9,100 bases of DNA from an uncultured Clostridia bacterium (GTDB lineage: Bacteria > Bacillota > Clostridia > Christensenellales > Aristaeellaceae), in assembly GCA_904420265.1 (NCBI GenBank), contig CAJFUU010000178.1, forward strand, positions 1-9,100, read 5' to 3'. Both the position numbers and the translations under genes were made by a program. Below the pieces are notes generated by a model, which ran no database searches, was not told where the DNA came from, and saw nothing but the letters and a program-made list of their open reading frames with translations. Of this stretch, positions 1 through 5,727 are shown in pieces. Numbering within the stretch: the first letter of the stretch is position 1; every line of letters starts with the position of its first letter.

Positions 1-1056
1 CATGTCATAGTAAGCGTCCAGCAGTGCATAGCTGGTTTCGTTGGTCAGGTCGTTTCCTTCCAGGTCCCTGCCGCCGACGATAAGGTTCTGCGAAATCGCC
101 CAGCTGCGGTCGGCCACGTTATAAAACACCAGAAGATGCTTCAAAAGCGCGGCCGTCTCTTCGCGGCTGAGGCCGTCGTGGGCGCGATAGGGCTCAAATA
201 CGCGGTCCGCGTTGCCTACGGAGAAGGCAAAGGGGTTCGGCGCCTGCTCGTCGCACATGACCTGCCACATCAGCAAAAAGCTCTGAATGGCCTCGTAAAG
301 GGTTTCCGCGCCCTGGGCGGGCACCTTTTCAAGCGCCGCGCACATATTCTCAAGCTGCGCCTTACGCTCGCCCTGCGCCGTCTCCATCTGCGCGCGGGCG
401 ATGGCGGCATAGCGGCGCGCAAGCATCAGCACAGTTTCCAGCGCGCGCTTCATGGCCCGCAGGTTGGACTGTTTTTCTTCGTCGCTCTCTTCGGCCAGCT
501 TCCGGTCCAAATCGGCGATGAACTTGTTCACGCCGTACTTGAGCGTGGGGCGCAGGTCCGGAATCACATGTCCGGTCACCTGCTCCATGAAAAAGGCCAC
601 TTCGCCGGTATAGCGCTCCGCCTTGGCATAGGCCTCGGCAAGCACCCTGCCGTATTCGGTGTCGCCATTGTAGGCGCGTACCTTTTCAATGCGCTCGGGC
701 GTGAATTCCTCGTTGGGCTCAATGTCCCCGAACACGGCGGTGGGGTCGCAGTAGCCGGCGAAGGACTCCACCTTGAAGCTGGGGTTGATCAGCGCATAGG
801 AACGCGCGAAAGCGTCGCGCTGCGTGCCGGCAAAAACGGCGTTTTCGCTGATGGACAGCGGAAGTTCTTCCAATGCGCGGTAGAGAAGGTTCGCGGCGCG
901 CTCCATGGGGCGCATATCCGCGTATTCCGGTTCATGATTCATGTAACTTTCCTTAATCAGAAACCATCCGTCCAGCCTCTTGAGGCTTCTTTCCTCGCGG
1001 AACAGATCCTTGGCCATCTGTGTAATCCGCTCGGGGGTGCCAACCATCTTTGCCAT
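1..1056 (-). CDS. Glycyl radical enzyme (pyruvate formate-lyase-like), N-terminal part, runs off the left edge
   Basis: The frame is open from ATG at 1056 to the window edge with no stop, giving 352 residues of what should be a protein of roughly 750-850. The start follows GAGGAG about 6 nt upstream. Residues 153-250 have the helical layout of the PFL-like barrel (GHVIPD at about 162, KFIADLD at about 178). Residues 273-290 (NPFAFSVGNADRVFEPY) and 322-343 (SQNLIVGG, then EGNDLTNETSY) match conserved blocks of PFL/dehydratase-type glycyl radical enzymes. The catalytic cysteine and the C-terminal glycyl radical loop lie outside the window, so the reaction cannot be assigned. The N-terminus does not look like classical PFL. 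The activase gene lies 19 nt upstream on the same strand, which strongly supports the family call. The substrate is unknown; the neighbouring ROK regulator hints at a carbohydrate-linked role (inference). Such enzymes work anaerobically in the cytoplasm. Confidence 0.9.
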   Translation of the reverse strand, partial: MAKMVGTPERITQMAKDLFREERSLKRLDGWFLIKESYMNHEPEYADMRPMERAANLLYRALEELPLSISENAVFAGTQRDAFARSYALINPSFKVESFAGYCDPTAVFGDIEPNEEFTPERIEKVRAYNGDTEYGRVLAEAYAKAERYTGEVAFFMEQVTGHVIPDLRPTLKYGVNKFIADLDRKLAEESDEEKQSNLRAMKRALETVLMLARRYAAIARAQMETAQGERKAQLENMCAALEKVPAQGAETLYEAIQSFLLMWQVMCDEQAPNPFAFSVGNADRVFEPYRAHDGLSREETAALLKHLLVFYNVADRSWAISQNLIVGGRDLEGNDLTNETSYALLDAYYDM

Positions 1057-1075
1057 ACGCTCCTCCTCAGCTTTC

Positions 1076-1804
1076 TCAGGTCCTTACGACCGTGATCCCC
1101 GCCGCGCGGCAGGCCTGCTCGAACTCGACGGCCCGCTGCTCGGAAACAAACGCGTCCTCCATCTGATATGCAAGTCCCAGTTTTTTCCACTTGTCCTTAC
1201 CATATTCGTGATAGCGGAGAAACTCCACTGTCATTCCCGGCCTTTGCAGTTCTGCGAAAAACGCCACAAATCCCGCCAGAGCCTGGTCGTCGTCGTTCAC
1301 GCCATGTATGAGCGGCACGCGAAGTTGCAGGGGAATCTCGGTAGCCGCGGCGGCGCGCAGGTTTTCGCGGATGCGCGCGGCGCCTTCCCCCGTCCAGCGG
1401 CGGTGTTCGCCGTCGTCCGGATGTTTGAAATCGGCAATCAACGTATTCAAAAGCGGCAGAAGTTCCGGGAAGCGCGGATGCGTGGCGTTGGTTTCCATGC
1501 AGGTGTTGATGCCCGCCTCTTGCGCGCGCGCCAGCAGTTCGCGCACGGCCTCGAATTGCAGCGTGGCCTCCCCGCCGGTCAACGTCAGGCCGCCGCCTTC
1601 AAAAAACATCGCCCGCGCCGAGAGCAGCTCTCGCACAATCTGATCCACCGTGGCGCTGCGCGCGTAGCCCTCTATGCGCCGCATTCCCTCGGGATTGGAG
1701 CACCACGGGCAACGCAAATTGCATCCGCACAGGTGATACACCAGCCGGTTTCCCGGCCCGTCCTGCGAAAAATTGAAGCCCTTCTGGAAATACCACAGTT
1801 CCAT
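1076..1804 (-). CDS. Radical-SAM activating enzyme for the glycyl radical enzyme (PflA-like, no ferredoxin insert)
   Basis: This 242-residue protein should cleave S-adenosylmethionine at a [4Fe-4S] cluster to install the glycyl radical on the enzyme encoded just downstream. Visible motifs are the cluster site C28-x3-C32-x2-C35, the SAM-contact motif GGE at 77-79 within TLTGGEATLQ, ETN at 104-106, a DFKHPDD segment, and a C-terminal block (RYHEYGKDKW) very like PflA's YHELGKHKW. Only about 42 residues separate the CxxxCxxC site from GGE, as in PflA. The two-cluster ferredoxin-like insert found in most activases of dehydratase- or decarboxylase-type glycyl radical enzymes is therefore absent. 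The ATG at 1804 is preferred because GGAGGG precedes it by 6 nt. A longer in-frame ATG at 1831 has no ribosome binding site and would add nine unconserved residues. Transcription is probably from the consensus promoter at 1857-1885. Confidence 0.93.
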   Translation of the reverse strand: MELWYFQKGFNFSQDGPGNRLVYHLCGCNLRCPWCSNPEGMRRIEGYARSATVDQIVRELLSARAMFFEGGGLTLTGGEATLQFEAVRELLARAQEAGINTCMETNATHPRFPELLPLLNTLIADFKHPDDGEHRRWTGEGAARIRENLRAAAATEIPLQLRVPLIHGVNDDDQALAGFVAFFAELQRPGMTVEFLRYHEYGKDKWKKLGLAYQMEDAFVSEQRAVEFEQACRAAGITVVRT

Positions 1805-1810
1805 ATCCGG

Positions 1811-1816
1811 CCCTCC
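1811..1816 (-). promoter_or_regulatory. Ribosome binding site that sets the activase start
   Basis: The minus strand reads GGAGGG, then CCGGAT, then ATG at 1804. This is near-ideal spacing and decides against the upstream in-frame ATG at 1831, which has only an AT-rich sequence before it. Confidence 0.8.
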
Positions 1817-1829
1817 AGCGGTCGCCGCC

Positions 1830-1850
1830 ATTTTGTTATATTCTCAAACT
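1830..1850. promoter_or_regulatory. Possible operator downstream of the activase promoter
   Basis: An imperfect inverted repeat, ATTTTG-9-CAAACT on the plus strand (5 of 6 arm positions pair), sits at about +1 to +20 of the transcript expected from the consensus promoter. On the minus strand the upstream arm reads TTAGTTTG, similar to the half-site of XylR, a ROK-family repressor (TTAGTTTG..CAAACTAA in Bacillus, from memory). The second arm is poorly matched, so this is a weak candidate. Confidence 0.3.
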
Positions 1851-1856
1851 AACTGA

Positions 1857-1885
1857 ATTATACATAAAATTATTCGTATTGTCAA
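1857..1885 (-). promoter_or_regulatory. Exact-consensus sigma-70-type promoter for the activase/radical-enzyme operon
   Basis: On the minus strand the -35 hexamer TTGACA is at 1885-1880 and the -10 hexamer TATAAT at 1862-1857, separated by 17 bp. Every base matches the housekeeping consensus. Transcription would begin near 1850, giving a leader of about 46 nt before the ATG at 1804. A perfect promoter is normally very strong, so tight repression is expected when the enzyme is not needed; the divergent ROK protein is the natural candidate repressor. Confidence 0.88.
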
Positions 1886-1909
1886 GGCCTTTTTGCGCAG
1901 AACGCCCGA

Positions 1910-1924
1910 AAAAGCAACGCTTTT
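1910..1924. promoter_or_regulatory. Perfect inverted repeat midway between divergent promoters
   Basis: AAAAGC-AAC-GCTTTT is a perfect 6-bp-arm palindrome. It lies about 60-70 bp upstream of both predicted transcription starts, nearly equidistant. The position suits a regulator site shared by both promoters, for example for the ROK protein, but binding is inferred only. A second overlapping pair, CTTTTT at 1889-1894 with AAAAAG at 1909-1914, shares one arm. Confidence 0.35.
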
Positions 1925-1941
1925 GTTCCAAACTGCCCCGC

Positions 1942-1959
1942 TTTGCGCGCTGCGGCAAA
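1942..1959. promoter_or_regulatory. Possible autoregulatory operator over the ROK promoter
   Basis: TTTGC-8-GCAAA overlaps the -35 element and spacer of the ROK gene promoter. AT-rich outer arms around a GC-rich centre fit the style of some ROK operators, and the position would block RNA polymerase. The arms are only 5 bp, so chance is possible. Confidence 0.25.
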
Positions 1960-1971
1960 ATGTGCTATAAT
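1943..1971 (+). promoter_or_regulatory. Promoter of the ROK regulator gene (extended -10)
   Basis: The -10 box TATAAT at 1966-1971 is preceded by TGC, making an extended -10 (TGnTATAAT). A weak -35 (TTGCGC, 1943-1948) is placed 17 bp upstream. The expected start is near 1978, leaving a leader of about 27 nt before the ATG at 2005. Confidence 0.75.
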
Positions 1972-2004
1972 GGAATATATACCGCACGGAAAGAAGGAAC
2001 GCGC

Positions 2005-3270
2005 ATGATCCGCGCCGGCGCCACGCCCGTCAACCCGCTCATTCAGGGCAGCAACCCCGCTTCCATCAAACAGACCAATCTCGCCACCGCCTTGCGCATC
2101 ATTCGCCGGGGCGGCGCGTCGCGTGCGGATATTTCCAGGCAGTCGCACCTTTCGCGCGGCGGGTTGACGCCCATTATCAACGAGCTCCTTTCCCAGCGGC
2201 TGATTGTAGAGTGCGAAAGCGTCGAGACCGACAGCGGCCGGCCGCCGGTGCTTTTGCGGCTGAACGGCCGCTACGCGAAGGTAATTTCCGTTTTGTGGAT
2301 TCGCGACCAGGTGGCCGTGGCGCTGGTGGGCATCGACGGCGGCGTGCAATATCATTGGCAGCATGCCTTTCAGGGCGGAGAGCGCGCGCAGGATGTCATT
2401 GACATGATCGTCGCCGAAATCGGCCGCATACTGGCCCGGGAACGGGATTGCCTGCTGCTGGGCATCATGGCGCAGGCGCCGGGGCCCCTGGATGCGCGGG
2501 GCGGAGTGATCCTCAACCCCTCGAACTTCAACGGCTGGCAGAACATACCGCTGGCAGACATTCTTACCGAGCGTTTCGGGCTGAACGTCTTTCTGGAAAA
2601 CAACCTGGTGGGCTGCACCGTGGCGGAACAGCACTTCGGCTACGGGCGCGACATTCCGGATTTCATCTACATCGTTGTGGACGAGGGCATCGGCGCGGGT
2701 TTTGTCCTGGGCGGACAGCTCTATCAGGGAAAATCGCGCCAGATTTCCGAAGTGGGCCACATTTCCCTGGACATCCATGGCGAAAAATGCAGTTGCGGCA
2801 ACACGGGTTGCGCCGAAATGTACGTAACCGTGCCGGCCATGTGCCGCTTGGGACTCTGCCTTCCGGCAACGGAAACGCGGGACTGGGACGCCAGCCTGCT
2901 GGAAGTCTTGCGACGCCTGGAACATGGCGACGCGGCCTGTCGCCGCGCGTTGGAGCGCGAGGTGGAATACCTGGGCAGCCTGATTGTGACGCTGATCAAC
3001 ATTTTCGACATTGACACCGTTATCCTCGGCAGTTCCATCACCGCAGCGCGGGAGCAACTGCAAGCGCCGCTTACGCGCTATGTGTCCGAGCGCATCTCCG
3101 CCCGCCCGATGCTGGAACCGCACATCTATTTTTCCCGCGTACAGCGTTCCTCCATCATTGGCGGGGCGCTGCGCATGTTCGATTTATATATCGACGGCCA
3201 TCTGGGAACCTATGCGCAGTTGTTGGAGCGCAGCGAAACGACCCTGCGCGCGTTTGCGCCCCAGGGCTAA
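2005..3270 (+). CDS. ROK-family (NagC/XylR-like) transcriptional regulator
   Basis: This 421-residue protein is a DNA-binding regulator with a sugar-kinase-derived sensor domain. A winged helix-turn-helix occupies about residues 20-70 (ASRADISRQSHLSRGGL, then TDSGRPPVLL, the wing-to-sensor join). The ROK domain follows: VDEGIGAGFVLGG at 225-237 corresponds to the phosphate/nucleotide loop. The zinc site is H252 with C262, C264 and C269 (CSCGNTGCAE). The motif usually written ENDAN is ENN at 198-200, replacing the catalytic aspartate of ROK kinases, as expected for a ligand sensor rather than a kinase. The ATG at 2005 is chosen because AAGGA precedes it by 6 nt and it lies downstream of the -10 box; the frame extends upstream to a TTG at 1879 that would precede the promoter. 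The gene is divergent from the radical-enzyme operon, which it probably represses together with itself (inference). Confidence 0.93.
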   Translation: MIRAGATPVNPLIQGSNPASIKQTNLATALRIIRRGGASRADISRQSHLSRGGLTPIINELLSQRLIVECESVETDSGRPPVLLRLNGRYAKVISVLWIRDQVAVALVGIDGGVQYHWQHAFQGGERAQDVIDMIVAEIGRILARERDCLLLGIMAQAPGPLDARGGVILNPSNFNGWQNIPLADILTERFGLNVFLENNLVGCTVAEQHFGYGRDIPDFIYIVVDEGIGAGFVLGGQLYQGKSRQISEVGHISLDIHGEKCSCGNTGCAEMYVTVPAMCRLGLCLPATETRDWDASLLEVLRRLEHGDAACRRALEREVEYLGSLIVTLINIFDIDTVILGSSITAAREQLQAPLTRYVSERISARPMLEPHIYFSRVQRSSIIGGALRMFDLYIDGHLGTYAQLLERSETTLRAFAPQG

Positions 3271-3370
3271 GAGGGCAAAAGCGGGCGTCAGGCGAGGCGG
3301 AAACCAGTTCCTTCTCTGAGAGCCAACTTCATTTCCCGAAGGGAAGGTCCGCCCTGTACAATTTGCCGCC

Positions 3371-3402
3371 GCAATTTTCGCCGGAAGGCGCAGACAAATT
3401 GC
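3371..3402. repeat. Two-step hairpin
   Basis: GCAATTT (3371-3377) pairs with AAATTGC (3396-3402), and inside it CGCC-GGAA-GGCG (3379-3390) forms a second perfect stem. The two stems are joined by a 1-nt versus 5-nt asymmetric internal loop. It begins 100 nt after the ROK stop and lacks a following T-run, so it is not a standard terminator. Confidence 0.5.
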
Positions 3403-3409
3403 AAAAGTA

Positions 3410-3439
3410 GAAGCGCAGAACCTGCGGATTTTGCGCTTC
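3410..3439. repeat. Inverted repeat with a competing inner hairpin
   Basis: GAAGCGCA (3410-3417) and TGCGCTTC (3432-3439) are perfect 8-bp arms. The left arm can instead take part in a shorter hairpin, CGCAG-AAC-CTGCG (3414-3426). The two folds are mutually exclusive. Confidence 0.5.
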
Positions 3440-3840
3440 CCGGCTGAACGCATATGGCCGGCATTCAACAATTCTGCGATTTCCGGCGCCAAGTGCACGT
3501 ATCTTCGTTTTTAAAATATGTTGCGTGAATTTTTCGCCGCGATTGGGCGCAGGGAGGCTCGGCAGGGGCTATATCGCTTGAAGTCCAACTTTGCCAGGCA
3601 GAAAACACCTCGATGGTTGTTCTTGGGGAAGCGGGAACCGCATGGCCGACGCTCAAGCGCTTTTGGCATCTGCGCTTCCGGATGAAGCAATGCGCGTCTT
3701 TCAATTGTGCAGGGCTCTGGCATCAGGGAATCCGGCAAAGCGCTTTCGAACTCTGTTGACCCATCTTTGGATACAATTGCCATCCTTCTGCCCGCGCAAA
3801 AGTGTGTTTGGAAAGAGAAAAATTTGCAATTTCGAGGGGC

Positions 3841-3900
3841 TTTTCGCCAGTTTTCGCGAAAAATTCGCAGGCTGCGTGGCGCCAAATCAAATGGCGAAAA
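3841..3900. repeat. Nested 60-bp palindromic block
   Basis: Outer 9-bp arms TTTTCGCCA (3841-3849) and TGGCGAAAA (3892-3900) are perfect. Between them lie the self-complementary TTTTCGCGAAAA (3851-3862), GCAG-G-CTGC (3867-3875) and TGGCGCCA (3877-3884). The block can fold as a multi-branched or cruciform structure on either strand. Confidence 0.6.
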
Positions 3901-4026
3901 AGATGTCGCATTTGCATTTCAGGGAGTTCTTCAATACGCTCCGGACTGTTGGTGAGCGTGCTTTGCAACAAGCCGTCCTGCATAGATTGATGCCGCTGCG
4001 TCGAGCACAGTTTTACGAAAATCGCG

Positions 4027-4047
4027 ACCACCGGCTCAGCCGGCGGT
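4027..4047. repeat. Hairpin with one mismatch
   Basis: ACCACCGGC-TCA-GCCGGCGGT pairs at 8 of 9 arm positions, with a single A/C mismatch. Confidence 0.4.
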
Positions 4048-4168
4048 TTGACGAAGGCCCAAGGGACATGATCCCAGCGACGCTCGCGCGCTCCGCATCG
4101 CTGCGCATGCGCCAGTTCTCCCGGATGCTGCCAAACGCATCCGTTCGGCCACTCTGCGTTGGTTTTTG

Positions 4169-4221
4169 GCTATGCGCTTCCTTTGCTTACCGGAAAAGGG
4201 TTTGACGTTTTTGCGCATAGC
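4169..4221. repeat. 9-bp inverted repeat with 35-nt loop
   Basis: GCTATGCGC (4169-4177) and GCGCATAGC (4213-4221) are perfect complements. The loop contains smaller pairings (CCTTT with AAAGG). A related hairpin, TCGCAT-CGCT-ATGCGA, lies at 4419-4434. Confidence 0.45.
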
Positions 4222-4237
4222 GATAAGTTCTTCGAAA

Positions 4238-4254
4238 CCCCGTTCCAAACGGGG
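4238..4254. repeat. Hairpin, copy A of a repeated motif
   Basis: CCCCGTT-CCA-AACGGGG has perfect 7-bp arms. It is related to the hairpin at 4591-4607: the loop CCA is identical and the stem differs by a compensatory T-A to C-G change. On the minus strand it would read LPRLERG in one frame, as does copy B. Confidence 0.6.
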
Positions 4255-4324
4255 CAGCTTGCCAAAAAAGTATTTTTGACAAGCCGACGGACGGGAGAGC
4301 ATCTCCCTCCGCCTTGCGCCGCGT

Positions 4325-4343
4325 CTCAAATTTTCAATTTGAG
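4325..4343. repeat. Perfect AT-rich hairpin
   Basis: CTCAAATT-TTC-AATTTGAG has perfect 8-bp arms and a 3-nt loop. A looser relative, AAATT-TGC-AATTT, occurs at 3820-3832. Confidence 0.55.
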
Positions 4344-4476
4344 TTATGGCCGTTTCGCCTTTGGAAAAACCGCTGAATCCTGCGAATTCTGCGTCTTCCG
4401 CCACCCTATCTTTTTTGCTCGCATCGCTATGCGACACAAGCGAAAATTGCAAGGGGATAATTTTTACTCAAGGAAC

Positions 4477-4488
4477 CGGGATTTCCCG
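4477..4488. repeat. Short perfect hairpin
   Basis: CGGGA-TT-TCCCG has 5-bp perfect arms and is one of the many short palindromes in the non-coding block. Confidence 0.35.
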
Positions 4489-4590
4489 ATGCAAAATCGC
4501 TCAGTCCCCAACGCACACGCCACCGTGGACGATGAAAGTGGGAAAGGGTCTCCGCCTCCCGCACTCTCTTGAGATGCTTTGGCCGCCTGT

Positions 4591-4607
4591 CCCCGCTCCA
4601 GGCGGGG
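4591..4607. repeat. Hairpin, copy B of a repeated motif
   Basis: CCCCGCT-CCA-GGCGGGG pairs along 6 bp plus one T/G (U-G in plus-strand RNA). Compared with copy A it keeps the loop and swaps one base pair. The 11-mer TCCCCGCTCCA at its start recurs at 4651-4661, where its right arm is missing. Confidence 0.6.
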
Positions 4608-4643
4608 CAATATCGTGTCCTGCCCGAAAAGATAGCCGCGCTT

Positions 4644-4659
4644 GAGCGGATCCCCGCTC
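4644..4659. repeat. Hairpin reusing the repeated 11-mer
   Basis: GAGCGG-ATCC-CCGCTC is a perfect 6-bp-arm hairpin. Its right arm belongs to the 11-mer shared with copy B but here pairs with an upstream sequence instead. Confidence 0.5.
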
Positions 4660-4681
4660 CAATCAGGGATTTTCAATATAC

Positions 4682-4712
4682 AAAAAAGAGGAACGACCGT
4701 GCGTCGTCCCTC
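4682..4712 (-). terminator. Rho-independent terminator of the reductase operon
   Basis: On the minus strand GAGGGACGAC (4712-4703), loop GCACG, then GTCGTTCCTC (4697-4688) form a 10-bp stem with one G-T pair. It is followed directly by six T (4687-4682). It lies about 47 nt past the aldo/keto reductase stop and is a textbook intrinsic terminator. Confidence 0.92.
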
Positions 4713-4758
4713 AAAAATTTCTTGCCGCGCCGCCCTTCTACGAAGGAAGGCGTGCTTT

Positions 4759-5709
4759 TCAGGCCTGCAGATCCAGCCAGGCGCGTTCTTCCTCGCTCAG
4801 CGCGATGTCCAGCGCCGCCACATTGGCCTGCATGTGTTTGGGCTTGGTGGCGCTTACGGCGGGGAGCAATCCCAGCGGATCGGTCAATACATAGGCCAGG
4901 GCGATTTGCGCCACGCTGCAACCGCGCTTGGCGGCCAGCTCTTCGGCCCGGCGCAGACGCTCGAGATTGTCCGGATGGAAGTAGCCGCGGCGGCCGCCTT
5001 CATCCAGCGAGGCCTCCAGGCGCTCCGGTTCGCTGCTGGGGATTTTGCCAGCGAGGAAGCCGTGGGCCAGGGAAGCGTAGGCGATGACGGTCACGCCGCT
5101 TTGCGCGCACCAGGCGCGGTCCGCCTCGTGTTCCTCGCCCGTCAGCGCCGTACAGCCTCCCCAGGGGTCGCCAAGCTGGCGGGCCAACGAATAGTTGGGG
5201 CTGATGACGCTAAAGGGTTCCAGGCCGTGCTCCTGCGCGTAGGCGTTTGCTTCAATCAGGCGCTCGAGCGTCCAGTTTGAAGCGCCGATGCGCAGCGTTT
5301 TCCCCTCCCGCACATACTCGTTGAGCGCCTCCATGATCGGGCCGACAGGGCGCGCCGGGTCGTCGCGGTGGAGCATATATACGTCCACGTGGTCGGTGCG
5401 CAGGCGCTGGAGGGACTGGTCGAAGTCATGGCGCAAGTCCTCCGGCGTGACGCGTGGATGGCCGTACGGATGGCATCCCTTGGTGATGACAGTGACGCTA
5501 TCGCGGTTTTTGCGCGAGGCCATCCAGTTGCCGAGGCCCACTTCGCTCAAGCCGTAGTTTTCGGCGGTGTCAAAGGCGGTCATGCCCGCTTTGAAGGCCT
5601 CGTCGAGCAATTCGGACACATCCTCGCCGGCGTTCATGGCCGGAAAAGCGCAGCCGAAAACCAGGCGCGAAACCGGGCGGGGAATTTTGGCAAGATTTAC
5701 ATAGCGCAT
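4759..5709 (-). CDS. Aldo/keto reductase (NADPH-dependent oxidoreductase)
   Basis: This 316-residue soluble protein has the length of the aldo/keto reductase family. It should fold as a TIM barrel that reduces aldehydes or ketones with NAD(P)H. The catalytic tetrad is visible: D47 and Y52 (FDTAENYG), K77 (VITKG) and H114 (YMLHRDDP). Cofactor-binding segments are GASNW at 142-146, AYASLAHGFLAG at 210-221 and the SATKPKHMQANV segment at 286-297, which lies near the adenine-phosphate site in relatives. The physiological substrate cannot be read from sequence. The ATG at 5709 has AAGGAG 6 nt upstream. It starts 18 nt after the foldase stop and is followed by a strong terminator, so it is the last gene of its operon. 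Confidence 0.95.
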   Translation of the reverse strand: MRYVNLAKIPRPVSRLVFGCAFPAMNAGEDVSELLDEAFKAGMTAFDTAENYGLSEVGLGNWMASRKNRDSVTVITKGCHPYGHPRVTPEDLRHDFDQSLQRLRTDHVDVYMLHRDDPARPVGPIMEALNEYVREGKTLRIGASNWTLERLIEANAYAQEHGLEPFSVISPNYSLARQLGDPWGGCTALTGEEHEADRAWCAQSGVTVIAYASLAHGFLAGKIPSSEPERLEASLDEGGRRGYFHPDNLERLRRAEELAAKRGCSVAQIALAYVLTDPLGLLPAVSATKPKHMQANVAALDIALSEEERAWLDLQA

Positions 5710-5727
5710 GGTATTCTCCTTTTGCCG

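Larger units (their letters stand above)
3271..4681. other. Long palindrome-rich region without a credible gene
   Basis: About 1.4 kb separates the converging ROK and aldo/keto reductase genes. Open frames of 60-200 codons exist on both strands, but they overlap one another, lack good ribosome binding sites, are rich in Arg/Ser/Cys/Pro and resemble no family I know. The composition is visibly more AT-rich and patchy than the flanking genes. What stands out is the density of perfect short inverted repeats, listed separately, and recurring words such as AAATTGCAA and GCGCATAGC. I see no tRNA, rRNA or recognisable riboswitch and no clear terminator for the ROK gene. It may be a structured repeat family, a non-coding RNA locus or decayed sequence. 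Confidence 0.7.

Noticed and set aside
1829..1831. Upstream ATG as the activase start
   Set aside because: It has no ribosome binding site and adds only nine unconserved residues, whereas the ATG at 1804 has an excellent one.
136..1852. Plus-strand open frames of 319 and 290 codons opposite the radical enzyme and its activase
   Set aside because: They lie exactly opposite genes with clear motifs, and their translations show no family features.
1879..1881. TTG start giving a 463-residue ROK protein
   Set aside because: It lies upstream of the predicted promoter and the extra residues do not resemble ROK regulators.
3333..3345. TTCCC-GAA-GGGAA hairpin after the ROK gene as its terminator
   Set aside because: The stem is only 5 bp and no T-run follows, so it is not a credible intrinsic terminator.
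3511..4205. Overlapping open frames on both strands in the non-coding block
   Set aside because: Several frames of similar length compete, with poor starts, Cys/Arg/Ser-rich translations and no motif.
4036..4452. Minus-strand 138-codon frame, Arg-rich, containing LPRLERG
   Set aside because: It has no good ribosome binding site or known family, sits in the palindrome-rich block, and is overlapped by equally long frames. The LPRLERG match to the 4464-4676 frame follows from the shared hairpin. A genome-wide search for conserved copies could revive it.
4464..4676. Minus-strand 70-codon frame (starting MKIPDWSGDPL)
   Set aside because: It lacks a convincing start signal and its sequence is dictated by hairpins and repeats, so non-coding is more likely.
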